DNA of 64,000 bases from Eubacterium sp. (GTDB lineage: Bacteria; Bacillota; Clostridia; Lachnospirales; Lachnospiraceae), in NCBI GenBank assembly GCA_017938215.1, contig JAGBBZ010000023.1:124001-188000 (forward strand). Direction: 5' to 3'. A program made the position numbers and the translations under genes. Of the stretch, positions 9,581 through 17,876 are shown one piece after another. Position 1 is the first letter of the stretch; every line of letters starts with the position of its first letter. The notes below the pieces were generated by a model, which worked only from the letters and a program-made list of their open reading frames with translations, did no database searches and was not told the origin of the DNA.

Positions 9581-10561
9581 ATGGCAGAAAAAGAGATAAA
9601 AACCATTGCAGTTTTAACAAGTGGTGGAGATGCGCCAGGCATGAATGCAGCAATTCGTGCAGTTGTGCGTGCCGGACTTTCAAGTGGGGTGAAAGTAAAA
9701 GGAATTCGCCGTGGTTATGCAGGACTTTTGGAAGAGGATATTATCGATATGAGTACGATGAGCGTTTCTGACATTGTACAAAAAGGTGGTACCATTCTTT
9801 ATACATCTCGTTGTAAGGAAATGACGACGCCGGAGGGACAGAAGAAAGCGGCGGATATTTGTCGTAAGCATGGAATCGATGGTGTGGTTGTTATCGGAGG
9901 AGATGGTTCCTTCCGAGGAGCACAGAAATTGTCGAACAACGGTATCAACACAATTGGTGTACCGGGAACCATTGATTTGGATATTTCCTGTACGGAGTAT
10001 ACCATCGGATTTGATACAGCATGTAATACAGCGATGGAAGCGATTGATAAAGTGCGAGATACGTCGGCTTCCCATGAGCGTTGCAGTATCATCGAAGTAA
10101 TGGGACGTACAGCAGGACACTTGGCACTTTGGTGTGGTATTAGTAATGGTTCTGAATATGTATTGGTTCCGGAGCGTGGTCAATTTAATGATGAGGAGAG
10201 AATCATCGAAAAGATTCGTGCAAAGAGACGTATTGGAAAGAAACATCACATTATTGTAAATGCGGAGGGAACGGGTGATTCTTACGGTATGGCGGAGAGA
10301 ATCGAGGCAGCTACCGGAATTGAAACAAGAGCTACCATTATCGGACATATTCAGCGTGGTGGTAACCCGACTTGTCGTGATCGCGTATACGCATCTGCCA
10401 TGGGAGCACTTGCGGTGGATCTTCTGTTAGAAGGTAAGACCAATCGAGTTGTGGCATACTGTGATGGCGAATATTGTGATTATGATATTGACGAAGCACT
10501 TGCGATGACAAAAGATATCGATGAGCACTTGTATAGCTTAACACATCGATTGTCCAGATAA
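9581..10561 (+). CDS. pfkA: ATP-dependent 6-phosphofructokinase
   Basis: 326 aa. Catalyses fructose-6-phosphate to fructose-1,6-bisphosphate. The ATP site LTSGGDAPGMN is N-terminal, followed by IGGDGSFRGA and the catalytic TIDLDISCTEYTIGFDTA (consensus TIDNDI; here TIDLDI). GRTAGHLAL and HIQRGGNPTCRDR complete the family signature. The glycine after GGD in IGGDGS is the residue linked to ATP rather than PPi use. GGAGG lies 11 nt before the ATG. It closes the housekeeping run and ends at a strong terminator. Confidence 0.95.
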   Translation: MAEKEIKTIAVLTSGGDAPGMNAAIRAVVRAGLSSGVKVKGIRRGYAGLLEEDIIDMSTMSVSDIVQKGGTILYTSRCKEMTTPEGQKKAADICRKHGIDGVVVIGGDGSFRGAQKLSNNGINTIGVPGTIDLDISCTEYTIGFDTACNTAMEAIDKVRDTSASHERCSIIEVMGRTAGHLALWCGISNGSEYVLVPERGQFNDEERIIEKIRAKRRIGKKHHIIVNAEGTGDSYGMAERIEAATGIETRATIIGHIQRGGNPTCRDRVYASAMGALAVDLLLEGKTNRVVAYCDGEYCDYDIDEALAMTKDIDEHLYSLTHRLSR

Positions 10562-10569
10562 GAAATAGA

Positions 10570-10604
10570 AAAGAACTTCATGCCAGGCGTGAAGTTCTTT
10601 TAAT
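10570..10604. terminator. Bidirectional terminator between pfkA and a convergent gene
   Basis: Perfect 10-bp arms AAGAACTTCA (10571-10580) and TGAAGTTCTT (10590-10599) around a 9-nt loop, flanked by A-run and T-run so it can act for pfkA on the plus strand and for the convergent small gene on the minus strand. Confidence 0.85.
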
Positions 10605-10622
10605 GTTAACGTATTATTGAAA

Positions 10623-10955
10623 TTAGTCGGATACAGAATCAAAGGTTTCAAAATCACCCTTTGTCGTTTCTTCCATTTCTGCTGAAACTTCGTCGTCATC
10701 ATCCATCGATGTAAAATCGAAATCATCAGCTTCTGTTTTCTGTGTGGTATCTTCCGTTTCTTTTCCAGGAACATTTATCGTTACATAGTCGCGTTCTTCC
10801 ACATCATCTTCTTCGTAAATGTCGTTATCAAAATCATCATCATCGTAATCTTCAAGATAATCCTTCATCAACACTTTTTTCAGAAAATAGAGAGCGGCTC
10901 CAATAGCAGCAACGACAGCTCCTACCCCCAGAAGAAATTTAAGAAATTTTTTCAT
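10623..10955 (-). CDS. Small membrane-anchored acidic protein, unknown function
   Basis: 110 aa. Residues 1-30 form a single membrane helix (KFLKFLLGVGAVVAAIGAALYFLKK) followed by a very acidic tail rich in D and E (DYDDDDFDNDIYEEDD). The layout resembles YtxH-like envelope proteins but the sequence is not recognised. The start follows AAAGGACGATGAAAT. It has its own promoter and faces pfkA across a shared terminator. A role is not assigned. Confidence 0.75.
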   Translation of the reverse strand: MKKFLKFLLGVGAVVAAIGAALYFLKKVLMKDYLEDYDDDDFDNDIYEEDDVEERDYVTINVPGKETEDTTQKTEADDFDFTSMDDDDEVSAEMEETTKGDFETFDSVSD

Positions 10956-11014
10956 ATTTCATCGTCCTTTCTTTCCGTATATTTATTGTTGCAATTACGG
11001 AGATTTATATACAT

Positions 11015-11043
11015 ATTTTACGTGAAAAATATAAAAATGTAAA
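11015..11043 (-). promoter_or_regulatory. Sigma-A-type promoter for the acidic membrane protein
   Basis: On the minus strand TTTACA and TAAAAT are separated by 17 nt, 60 nt upstream of the start codon at 10955. Confidence 0.55.
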
Positions 11044-11106
11044 GGGTTTTATACAATTCTGATAATTTCCTTATTTAAAAAAAATTAAATTTGTGAAAAA
11101 TAGTAA

Positions 11107-11135
11107 TTGTAAATTATTTATAAATAGTGTATGAT
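11107..11135 (+). promoter_or_regulatory. Promoter for the DUF6465 gene
   Basis: TTGTAA and TATGAT separated by 17 nt, about 60 nt before the ATG at 11195. Surrounding sequence is very AT-rich, as for strong Firmicutes promoters. Confidence 0.6.
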
Positions 11136-11194
11136 TAAGGCGTAGGGTCGATTATAATTAGTATTACTTTCATTAAAAACGGAGGATTATTATT

Positions 11195-11572
11195 ATGGCA
11201 GTAAATGAAACAAAAAAAACAGAGACAGCTAAGGTTGAGACAAAAGTAGCTGAAGCTAAGACCGCTACACCAGCAAAAGAAGTAGCGAAAAAGGAAGATG
11301 TAAAGAAAGCAGCTCCAGCAAAGAAGGCAACAAAGAAAAAAGGTGCTAAAAGAGGACCAAAGCCAGCTTCTGAAAGAACAGTAGAGCTTACCGTTCAGTT
11401 TGGCGAAAAAGAAGTAACTTATACAGAGCTTGTAACTCGTGTAAAGGATATGTGGAAAGAGCAGGGTAAGAGAGAGACTTCTTTGAAAACCCTTAATATC
11501 TATGTAAAACCAGAAGAGTCAAAAGCTTATTATGTAATTAATGATAAAATTACAGGCGATATGGACTTCTAA
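11195..11572 (+). CDS. DUF6465-type basic protein with histone-H1-like N terminus
   Basis: 125 aa. Residues 1-58 are lysine/alanine/proline-rich (PAKKATKKKGAKRGPKP), resembling the tails of bacterial H1-like proteins, and the C-terminal 65 residues form a compact domain (TVQFGEKEVTYTELVTRVKD, NIYVKPEESKAYYVIND) as in DUF6465 proteins of Lachnospiraceae. Codon use (ACA, GCA, AAG) suggests high expression. GGAGG is 9 nt before the start, and it is transcribed alone. DNA or RNA binding by the tail is inference from composition. Confidence 0.8.
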   Translation: MAVNETKKTETAKVETKVAEAKTATPAKEVAKKEDVKKAAPAKKATKKKGAKRGPKPASERTVELTVQFGEKEVTYTELVTRVKDMWKEQGKRETSLKTLNIYVKPEESKAYYVINDKITGDMDF

Positions 11573-11584
11573 TTTGTATTTATT

Positions 11585-11604
11585 GTAACGATTCAGGATC
11601 AATG
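11585..11604 (+). repeat. Dispersed GTAACGATTC repeat, copy 1
   Basis: This 20-mer matches 62752-62771 at 18 of 20 positions. The shorter core TAACGATTC also occurs at 11701-11709 and 11924-11932. See findings. Confidence 0.6.
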
Positions 11605-11645
11605 TGGAGGGGAGTCTGGAATCGCTACTATTTATTACCTACAGT

Positions 11646-11692
11646 GAAACGCTTTTTGGAAGTGAGAGTGCTTGCCAGAAAGCGTTTCTTTT
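11646..11692 (+). terminator. Terminator of the DUF6465 gene
   Basis: Arms GAAACGCTTT (11646-11655) and AAAGCGTTTC (11679-11688) pair perfectly, extended by an inner TGG/CCA, and are followed by TTTTG. Confidence 0.85.
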
Positions 11693-11732
11693 GTTTTGGG
11701 TAACGATTCGTTTTGAAAAATAGCCATCGTAG

Positions 11733-11761
11733 TTGAAAATAAATCTCAATAGTGGTATAAT
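11733..11761 (+). promoter_or_regulatory. Strong promoter of the hyd leader RNA
   Basis: TTGAAA and a perfect TATAAT separated by 17 nt. Transcription should begin near 11768, about 190 nt before the first codon of the operon. Confidence 0.75.
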
Positions 11762-11767
11762 GTTCAT

Positions 11768-11919
11768 GTAGTCGTGCTGACACACAAAGGAGTTCCTGAG
11801 TGGGAAGGCGACAGTATATATGTGAAATAGGATGCATAGGTTGTGCGAATTTTATGCGCAACACATGTTATGTTCTTGTATACTGTTATTGGTGTCCCGA
11901 CATTACGTCGGGACTTTTT
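11768..11919 (+). ncRNA. Candidate structured leader or small RNA upstream of the hydG operon
   Basis: About 150 nt between a strong promoter and a perfect intrinsic terminator. Nested pairings are visible: ACAGTATA (11811-11818) with TATACTGT (11879-11886), and inside it GTTGTGC (11840-11846) with GCGCAAC (11856-11862, one G-U). The terminator hairpin is GTCCCGAC/GTCGGGAC at 11894-11914 with five T. A 78-codon frame inside shows no protein-like features. It may be an attenuating riboswitch-like leader or a separate small RNA; no known riboswitch class was recognised. Confidence 0.6.
11894..11919 (+). terminator. Intrinsic terminator inside the hyd leader
   Basis: Perfect 8-bp arms GTCCCGAC and GTCGGGAC with a 5-nt loop and TTTTT. 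It lies 37 nt before the next start codon with no new promoter visible, which suggests conditional read-through. Confidence 0.85.
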
Positions 11920-11956
11920 ATGTTAACGATTCGTTCTATTTCAGAGGAGGTTGAGA

Positions 11957-12202
11957 ATGCAAAAACGCTTAGCAGTAATTGGTATTATTGTGGAGAATCC
12001 GGACTCGGCAGAATTTGTGAATGGCATATTACATGAGTTCCGAGAGTATATTGTTGGACGAATGGGGATTCCATATCGGGAACGAAATATGTCAGTAATT
12101 AGTGTTGTGGTGGATGGACCGAATGATATTATTAGTTCCTTGTCGGGGAAACTCGGAATGATTGATGGTGTGACAAGTAAGGCGACTTATGCCACCAAAT
12201 AA
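11957..12202 (+). CDS. TM1266-type iron-only hydrogenase system regulator
   Basis: 81 aa, ferredoxin-fold ACT/NikR-C-like small protein (LAVIGIIVENPDSAEFVN, then ISVVVDGPNDIISSLSGKLG, ending DGVTSKATYA). Proteins of the TM1266 family are found beside hydE/F/G and are annotated as putative regulators of [FeFe] hydrogenase maturation. AGAGGAGG ends 6 nt before the ATG at 11957; an in-frame TTG at 11951 touches the ribosome binding site and is unlikely. It is followed 23 nt later by hydG. Ligand and target are unknown. Confidence 0.85.
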   Translation: MQKRLAVIGIIVENPDSAEFVNGILHEFREYIVGRMGIPYRERNMSVISVVVDGPNDIISSLSGKLGMIDGVTSKATYATK

Positions 12203-12225
12203 TAGAAGAATGGAGAGGAAGAAAC

Positions 12226-13644
12226 ATGTATAATCCGAAATCAAGTATCGCAACAGAATTTATCGATGATGCAGAGATTCAAGAATCATTGAAATATGCA
12301 AAAGAAAATAAGAGTAATAAAGAATTAATTGATTCTATTATTGCAAAAGCCAAAGAGATGAAAGGAATTACACATCGAGAGGCAGCAGTGCTTTTGGAGT
12401 GTGATTTGGAAGAAGAAAATAAGCAAATTGAAGAATTAGCAAGAGAAATTAAACAGCGTTTTTATGGAAATCGTATTGTTATGTTTGCGCCACTGTATTT
12501 GTCCAATTATTGTGTTAATGGATGTACATATTGTCCATATCATCATTCCAATAAACACATTCGTAGAAAGAAATTGACTCAGGAAGAAATCAAGCAGGAA
12601 GTGATCGCGCTTCAAGATATGGGACATAAGCGTTTGGCGTTGGAAGCGGGAGAGGATCCGGTAAATAATCCGATTGAGTACATTTTGGAAAGCATTGAGA
12701 CGATTTATAGTATCAAGCACAAAAATGGTGCCATTCGTCGTGTTAACGTAAATATTGCGGCTACGACGGTTGAAAATTATCGGAAGCTGCGAGATGCAGG
12801 CATTGGTACGTATATTCTGTTCCAAGAGACCTATAATAAAGAAAGCTATGAGAAGCTTCATCCGACAGGGCCAAAGCACGACTATGCGTATCATACGGAA
12901 GCCATGGACCGTGCTATGGAAGGCGGTATTGATGATGTGGGACTTGGGGTATTGTTTGGTTTGGACACATACTTGTATGAGCTTGTGGGAATTATCATGC
13001 ATGCGGAGCATTTGGAAGCGAAGTTTGGCGTAGGTCCACACACCATCAGTGTGCCACGTATTTGTCCGGCAGATGACATTGATCCAGACAATTTCTCCAA
13101 TGCGATTTCCGATGAAATTTTTGAAAAGATTGTAGCGGTGATTCGTATTGCAGTGCCATACACAGGAATGATTGTATCTACTCGTGAGTCTCAGGAGACA
13201 AGACGAAAAGTACTAGATCTTGGTATTTCTCAGATCAGCGGTGGTTCCAGAACCAGCGTTGGTGGTTATGTGGAAGAGGAGCCGGAAGAAGAAAATTCTG
13301 CTCAGTTTGATCTCAGCGACCGTAGAACATTGGACGAGGTAGTGAACTGGCTTCTGGAACTTGGCTACATCCCTAGTTTCTGTACGGCATGTTACCGTGA
13401 AGGAAGAACTGGCGACCGCTTTATGAAACTTCTAAAATCCGGACAGATTGTCAACTGCTGTCAGCCGAATGCGTTGATGACTTTGAAGGAGTATTTGGAA
13501 GATTATGCCTCAGAAGATACAAAGAAAAAAGGCGAAGCTGTCATTCAGAGAGAATTGGAAGTGATTACAAATCCAGTAGTGAAAGAAAAGGCTACAGAAT
13601 ACATCGAAAATATTCACGAAGGAAAAAGAGATTTCCGATTCTAG
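12226..13644 (+). CDS. hydG: [FeFe] hydrogenase H-cluster maturase HydG
   Basis: 472 aa radical-SAM enzyme that cleaves tyrosine to supply CO and cyanide ligands for the hydrogenase H-cluster. The radical-SAM CX3CX2C motif is CVNGCTYC (Cys96, 100, 103). The C-terminal auxiliary cluster ligands are C386, C389 and C411 (CTAC followed by CC in VNCCQ), typical of HydG and distinguishing it from ThiH. GGAGAGG precedes the start. Its presence implies that an [FeFe] hydrogenase, hydE and hydF are encoded elsewhere. The operon ends at a long bidirectional hairpin. Confidence 0.95.
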   Translation: MYNPKSSIATEFIDDAEIQESLKYAKENKSNKELIDSIIAKAKEMKGITHREAAVLLECDLEEENKQIEELAREIKQRFYGNRIVMFAPLYLSNYCVNGCTYCPYHHSNKHIRRKKLTQEEIKQEVIALQDMGHKRLALEAGEDPVNNPIEYILESIETIYSIKHKNGAIRRVNVNIAATTVENYRKLRDAGIGTYILFQETYNKESYEKLHPTGPKHDYAYHTEAMDRAMEGGIDDVGLGVLFGLDTYLYELVGIIMHAEHLEAKFGVGPHTISVPRICPADDIDPDNFSNAISDEIFEKIVAVIRIAVPYTGMIVSTRESQETRRKVLDLGISQISGGSRTSVGGYVEEEPEEENSAQFDLSDRRTLDEVVNWLLELGYIPSFCTACYREGRTGDRFMKLLKSGQIVNCCQPNALMTLKEYLEDYASEDTKKKGEAVIQRELEVITNPVVKEKATEYIENIHEGKRDFRF

Positions 13645-13708
13645 GATGTTTGCAAAGGTGTTGTAACCTGAAAAATTTGGAAGAAAAATAATCCTATATG
13701 AAATAAAT

Positions 13709-13782
13709 AAAACCATCCAATTATAAAACCCTTAGTTCATTGGAATGCCTAAGAAATCGGGTTTGATAAATTGGATGGTTTT
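13709..13782. terminator. Bidirectional terminator between hydG and the aldolase gene
   Basis: Arms at 13709-13731 and 13759-13782 pair AAAACCATCCAATT with AATTGGATGGTTTT and AAACCC with GGGTTT. A-run and T-run on opposite sides serve both convergent genes. Confidence 0.85.
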
Positions 13783-13809
13783 GCTATTTCTATATGCGAT
13801 TATTTTCTT

Positions 13810-14772
13810 TTAATTCAACGTCAAATGCACAGCGAATCCGCCGAATTCACCTTTCAAGTAAACGAATTTCATCGCACCCTTATCGGTGTAAAGTGCAGTA
13901 TCCATATCGAACTCCACGCCCTGATGAGAAAGATGATATACAGCACGATCAACATTGTTACAACCAACTGCGATGTGTCCCATCGTGCCTTTGCCCTGTG
14001 ACTTCATAACTTCTACGCCTTCACCACAGAAATAGGAACCATTGCCTTCATTTTTCTCAAAGCCAAACATAGAAGAAAATGCATTTGCTGTAGTAGCTGC
14101 TGCTGTAGCGTCTGCGGAGTTGATGCCGATGTGTTTGATACGGAAACCGAGCATGTTATTCACTGCTTCTTTTGTCAAAGCTGTAATTTCATCAAATTTA
14201 CCAGCGTTGATAAGGTCACCACTTACCATCCAACTACCACCGCAAGCGATGATACGATCAAATGCGAGATAATCATTCAAGTTTTTAGCGTTGATTCCAC
14301 CAGTAGGCATAAATTTCATATTTACGTAAGGAGCAGCCATGGATTTGATGAGTTTTAATCCACCAATTGCTTCTGCTGGGAAGATTTTAACTACATCAAG
14401 GCCAAAGGCAAGTGCCTGCTCGATGTCACTTGGGTTTGCACAACCTGGAGTTACTGGGATATTTTTATCTACACAGTATTTTACAACTTCAGGGTTGAGA
14501 CCTGGGCTTACGATGAATTTTGCGCCAGCATTTACCGCGCGATCAACCTGCTCTGTAGTCAAAACAGTACCAGCTCCGATAAACATCTCTGGAAATTCTG
14601 TTGCCATAATGCGGATTGCTTCTTCTGCGCAGTCGGTACGGAAAGTAACCTCAGCACATGGAAGACCACCATCACACAATGCTTTTGCCAAAGGTCTTGC
14701 ATCTTCAATACGATTCAAAGCTACAACCGGTACAATACCGATTTGAGAAAGTTTTACGAGAGTGTCGTTCAT
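13810..14772 (-). CDS. eda: KDPG/KHG aldolase fused to a C-terminal VOC (glyoxalase-like) domain
   Basis: 320 aa. Residues 1-205 are a class I KDPG aldolase, which splits 2-keto-3-deoxy-6-phosphogluconate to pyruvate and glyceraldehyde-3-phosphate; the Schiff-base lysine is in DVVKIFPAE, with GIVPVVALNR at the start and FMPTGGI near the end. Residues 215-320 form a VOC domain (FRIKHIGINSADATAA, GHIAVGCNNVDRAVYHL, GGFAVHLTLN). This fusion is known in Clostridia; the VOC role is unclear. The start at 14772 follows GAAGGA; the frame runs on to 14976 but that prefix lacks support. Own promoter; likely used in uronate or pectin sugar breakdown. Confidence 0.9.
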   Translation of the reverse strand: MNDTLVKLSQIGIVPVVALNRIEDARPLAKALCDGGLPCAEVTFRTDCAEEAIRIMATEFPEMFIGAGTVLTTEQVDRAVNAGAKFIVSPGLNPEVVKYCVDKNIPVTPGCANPSDIEQALAFGLDVVKIFPAEAIGGLKLIKSMAAPYVNMKFMPTGGINAKNLNDYLAFDRIIACGGSWMVSGDLINAGKFDEITALTKEAVNNMLGFRIKHIGINSADATAAATTANAFSSMFGFEKNEGNGSYFCGEGVEVMKSQGKGTMGHIAVGCNNVDRAVYHLSHQGVEFDMDTALYTDKGAMKFVYLKGEFGGFAVHLTLN

Positions 14773-14836
14773 TTTCAAATCCTTCTTTCTAAATTTAGTT
14801 CTATAAAATTGTTTGTACCCTAATAATCCAAGTATA

Positions 14837-14864
14837 ATTATACTCTTTTTACTCCATAAGTCAA
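14837..14864 (-). promoter_or_regulatory. Promoter of the KDPG aldolase gene
   Basis: On the minus strand TTGACT and a perfect TATAAT are separated by 16 nt, 65 nt upstream of the start codon. Confidence 0.7.
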
Positions 14865-14877
14865 TGGAATTTCGTGG

Positions 14878-14906
14878 TTGTGTTTTGAAAATAATTAGAG
14901 TAGAAT
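14878..14906 (+). promoter_or_regulatory. Promoter of the 14962-truA gene set
   Basis: TTGTGT and TAGAAT separated by 17 nt, about 55 nt upstream of the ATG at 14962 and divergent from the aldolase promoter. Confidence 0.45.
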
Positions 14907-14961
14907 AGAAGTGGTTGCTTGCGCAGCAAAGGAATGAGGAACAAGACGGGGGTGTAACTGG

Positions 14962-15453
14962 ATGAATAAGAAACAATATATATCACGTAGAACAGGGAAG
15001 CGTGTCCTGGTTATCACAGAATGTGCAATATTGCCAGACAATGCGGCGGCAGTGTGCTATCAGGAAATGGATGAGTCGCAGTCGGTGTATGTGCTAACAA
15101 AGGATATGTTTGAAGCGACGTTTATGTCATATGATTCGGAAGGGGCTTTGGCGGATATGGTGAAGCAAGAGCCGGTTTGTGAAAAAAGTGCCAGTGAGGA
15201 ACAGCGAATGGAAGAAGTGCAAGAGGAAAAAACATCGCTGGATCGATTGCTTCTTTTTTTGGATGCGGACACGTATCGTGAAAAGATGCAAATTTTGGAA
15301 GAAATGAAAGAAGCGCTGAATGATCATTTGCTTAACAATATGGCGGTGAGTCTGGATCTTTCCATTGAGGATGGAATGGATGGCTATGCATTGATTATGT
15401 CTGAATTAAAAATACGTAGCAGATACGAGGGGAAACGCGGAGAACGACTATGA
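14962..15453 (+). CDS. Conserved hypothetical protein upstream of truA
   Basis: 163 aa, not recognised. The first 75 residues look like a small beta-rich domain (ISRRTGKRVLVITECAILPD, VYVLTKDMF); residues 76-100 are charged linker (SEEQRMEEVQEEK), and the rest is helical (LFLDADTYREKMQILEEMKE, then NMAVSLDLSIEDG). No membrane segment or signal is visible. It overlaps truA by 4 nt (ATGA), so they are translationally coupled, which hints at a housekeeping rather than accessory gene. Function unknown. Confidence 0.7.
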   Translation: MNKKQYISRRTGKRVLVITECAILPDNAAAVCYQEMDESQSVYVLTKDMFEATFMSYDSEGALADMVKQEPVCEKSASEEQRMEEVQEEKTSLDRLLLFLDADTYREKMQILEEMKEALNDHLLNNMAVSLDLSIEDGMDGYALIMSELKIRSRYEGKRGERL

Positions 15454-16202
15454 ATTACCGAATGAAAATCCAATACGACGGAACCAGATACAAGGGCTGG
15501 CAGAGACAAGGTGGCGTAAGTGGCAGTGATGCTACGATTCAAGGGAAGATGGAAGCTGTTTTGTCACGATATGTTGGAAAAGAGATACAAATTGATGGGG
15601 CAGGACGTACGGATGCAGGAGTACATGCTATGGAGCAGATTGCGAATGTGCATGTGCCGGAGAATGTGTCGGGAACCCCAGAAGAACTGAAGGAGTATAT
15701 CAATGAATATTTGCCGGAAGATATTCGTGTCACAGCTGTAGAGCGCGCAGGCGAGCGGTTCCACAGTCGATTGAACGCCATCGGGAAACGATATGAGTAT
15801 CATATTATGAAAGCAACCAGCGAAAATGTATTTCAGAGGAAATACGCGTGGAAGGTGTTGGGTATACTAAATACAGAACAGATGAGAATAGCGGCAGATT
15901 TCTTAGTTGGAAAGCACGATTTCCGAAGTTTTTGTTCCAAAGCATCGAAGAAGAAATCTACCGTTCGAACCATTCGTTCCATTACCTTTAAAGAGACAGA
16001 ACAGGACTTGGTTATTTGCTTTGAGGGGGATGGGTTTCTTTACAATATGGTAAGGATTTTGGTGGGAACATTGGTTGAAGTTGGCTTGGGAAAACGTCAG
16101 CCGGAAGAGATGTTAGAAATACTGGAACGCAAAGAACGGAAGTATGCGGGAGAGACGGCGCCTGCTCAAGGTCTGTTTTTGGCAAAGGTATATTACGATT
16201 AG
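15450..16202 (+). CDS. truA: tRNA pseudouridine(38-40) synthase TruA
   Basis: 250 aa, normal length. Converts uridines 38-40 of tRNA anticodon arms to pseudouridine. The catalytic aspartate is D55 in [21 protein letters not shown] at the N terminus and [20 protein letters not shown] in the C-terminal half are family signatures. It starts inside the stop of the upstream hypothetical gene and is followed by a small conserved gene and an M18 peptidase on the same strand. Confidence 0.96.
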   Translation: MNYRMKIQYDGTRYKGWQRQGGVSGSDATIQGKMEAVLSRYVGKEIQIDGAGRTDAGVHAMEQIANVHVPENVSGTPEELKEYINEYLPEDIRVTAVERAGERFHSRLNAIGKRYEYHIMKATSENVFQRKYAWKVLGILNTEQMRIAADFLVGKHDFRSFCSKASKKKSTVRTIRSITFKETEQDLVICFEGDGFLYNMVRILVGTLVEVGLGKRQPEEMLEILERKERKYAGETAPAQGLFLAKVYYD

Positions 16203-16222
16203 AGAAGGGAATGGAGTGTTCT

Positions 16223-16453
16223 ATGAGAGAAATGGAGTTCAAAATGGAGCGAGAGGGATTGGTGAGCGCCGGGGAAACGGTTCAAATCAATGAAGGTGTG
16301 TTACCGAGTGCGTATTACTACACCATTATCCCTGCGGTGGCAATGTCAGGAAATATTCCTTTTTCGGAGCGATTAAAGAGCCGAGAAGGAGTCGTGAAAG
16401 ATGTTGTGGAGAATGAAAAGGGCTTTTACGTCGTTGTAGAATTTGATGAATAG
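16223..16453 (+). CDS. Small conserved hypothetical protein
   Basis: 76 aa, not recognised. Sequence [20 protein letters not shown] and [20 protein letters not shown] suggests a small beta-barrel; no signal or membrane helix. Two starts compete: ATG 16211 sits almost on its ribosome binding site, while ATG 16223 has GGAG 6 nt upstream, so the latter was chosen. It lies 20 nt after truA and 14 nt before the peptidase gene and is probably co-transcribed with them. Confidence 0.65.
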   Translation: MREMEFKMEREGLVSAGETVQINEGVLPSAYYYTIIPAVAMSGNIPFSERLKSREGVVKDVVENEKGFYVVVEFDE

Positions 16454-16467
16454 GAGGACAGAAACAG

Positions 16468-17853
16468 ATGGAACGTAAAAATGCATGGAAAGAATATTCT
16501 GACAAGGAGTTGAAGGAGCTGAATGCTCTGAATGACGAATATCGTCAGTTTTTAGATGAAGGAAAAACAGAGCGTGAATGTGTGGTGAAAGCAGTTGCCA
16601 TGGCAGAAGCGGCAGGATATAAAAACCTGGATGAGATTGTGGCGGCTGGGGAGCAATTAAAGGCGGGAGATAAAGTGTATTCCGTTGGAATGAAAAAAAT
16701 GGTTTCTTTGTTTCAGATTGGAACGAGACCATTGGCAGATGGAATGGTGATTTTAGGGGCTCATATTGACTCCCCTCGCTTGGATATTAAACAAAATCCG
16801 TTGTATGAAGAAGGCGGTTTTGCGTATCTCGATACTCATTACTATGGTGGAATCAAAAAGTACCAGTGGGTTACACTTCCGTTAGCGATTCATGGCGTTA
16901 TTGCAAAGAAAGATGGAACCGTAATCGATGTAAATATCGGAGAAGACGAAACGGATCCGGTATTTTGTGTGACGGATCTTCTCATCCATTTGGCGGGAGA
17001 GCGCATGGAGAAGAAGGCGAATAAAGTGATTGAAGGGGAAGAACTGGATATTCTTTTTGGAAGTATACCGTTGAAAGAGGAAGAGAAGGATTCTGTGAAA
17101 AAAGGTGTACTTCAGATTTTGAAAGAAAAATATGACATGGAAGAGGAAGACTTTCTTTCGGCGGAGTTGGAAGTGGTGCCGGCAGGAAAAGCAAGAGAAG
17201 CAGGAATTGATCGCAGCATGATCATGGGCTATGGACAGGATGACCGTGTCTGTGCCTTTACGTCCTTGAAAGCAATGTTGGAAGTAGAAGGGACAGAATA
17301 CACGACTTGTTGTCTTTTGGTCGATAAAGAAGAAATCGGCAGTGTGGGAGCGACGGGAATGCAGTCTAAAACCTTTGAAAATACAGTGGCAGAGGTTCTG
17401 AATTCCATGGGTGCGTATAGTGATTTGGCATTGCGTCGTTGCCTTGCTAATTCTAAAATGCTTTCCTCCGATGTGAGTGCAGCCTACGATCCTACCTTTA
17501 AGGCGGCTTATGAGCCAAAAAATGCGGCTTATTTTGGAAAGGGAATGGTATTCAATAAGTTTACCGGAGCGCGTGGAAAATCCGGCAGCAACGATGCTAA
17601 CGCAGAATATATTGCGGGAATTCGTCGAATTTTAGATGATGAAAATGTGAAATATCAGACCGCTGAGCTTGGCAAAGTAGATGTGGGGGGCGGAGGAACC
17701 ATTGCTTACATTATGGCGCTGTATGGTATGGAAGTGATCGACTGTGGTGTGGCAGTATTGAATATGCATGCACCATGGGAAATTGTAAGCAAAGCGGATG
17801 TATATGAGACAAAGAAAGGCTATGTCGTATTTTTACGAGAAGCATTTCGATAA
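16468..17853 (+). CDS. M18-family zinc aminopeptidase
   Basis: 461 aa. M18 (aspartyl aminopeptidase-like, LAP4 family) metallopeptidase that removes N-terminal residues in the cytoplasm. Metal-site segments are visible: GAHIDSPRLDIKQNPLYE (His, Asp), the bridging and catalytic acids in DKEEIGSVGATG, and YGQDDRVCAF between them. HYYGGIKKYQWV and the late HAPWEIVSKADVYE are conserved in the family. AGGAGG precedes the ATG at 16468. No signal peptide, so it is intracellular. Substrate preference cannot be read. Confidence 0.9.
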   Translation: MERKNAWKEYSDKELKELNALNDEYRQFLDEGKTERECVVKAVAMAEAAGYKNLDEIVAAGEQLKAGDKVYSVGMKKMVSLFQIGTRPLADGMVILGAHIDSPRLDIKQNPLYEEGGFAYLDTHYYGGIKKYQWVTLPLAIHGVIAKKDGTVIDVNIGEDETDPVFCVTDLLIHLAGERMEKKANKVIEGEELDILFGSIPLKEEEKDSVKKGVLQILKEKYDMEEEDFLSAELEVVPAGKAREAGIDRSMIMGYGQDDRVCAFTSLKAMLEVEGTEYTTCCLLVDKEEIGSVGATGMQSKTFENTVAEVLNSMGAYSDLALRRCLANSKMLSSDVSAAYDPTFKAAYEPKNAAYFGKGMVFNKFTGARGKSGSNDANAEYIAGIRRILDDENVKYQTAELGKVDVGGGGTIAYIMALYGMEVIDCGVAVLNMHAPWEIVSKADVYETKKGYVVFLREAFR

Positions 17854-17876
17854 AACACGAAAAGGAGAAATTGTTT

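Noticed and set aside
9680..10348. 222-codon antisense frame opposite pfkA
   Set aside because: Shadow frame; no domain features, and pfkA is certain.
11800..12036. 78-codon frame in the hyd leader
   Set aside because: No ribosome binding site of quality, cysteine- and tyrosine-rich random-looking sequence, crosses the terminator and overlaps the TM1266-type gene; better explained as structured RNA.
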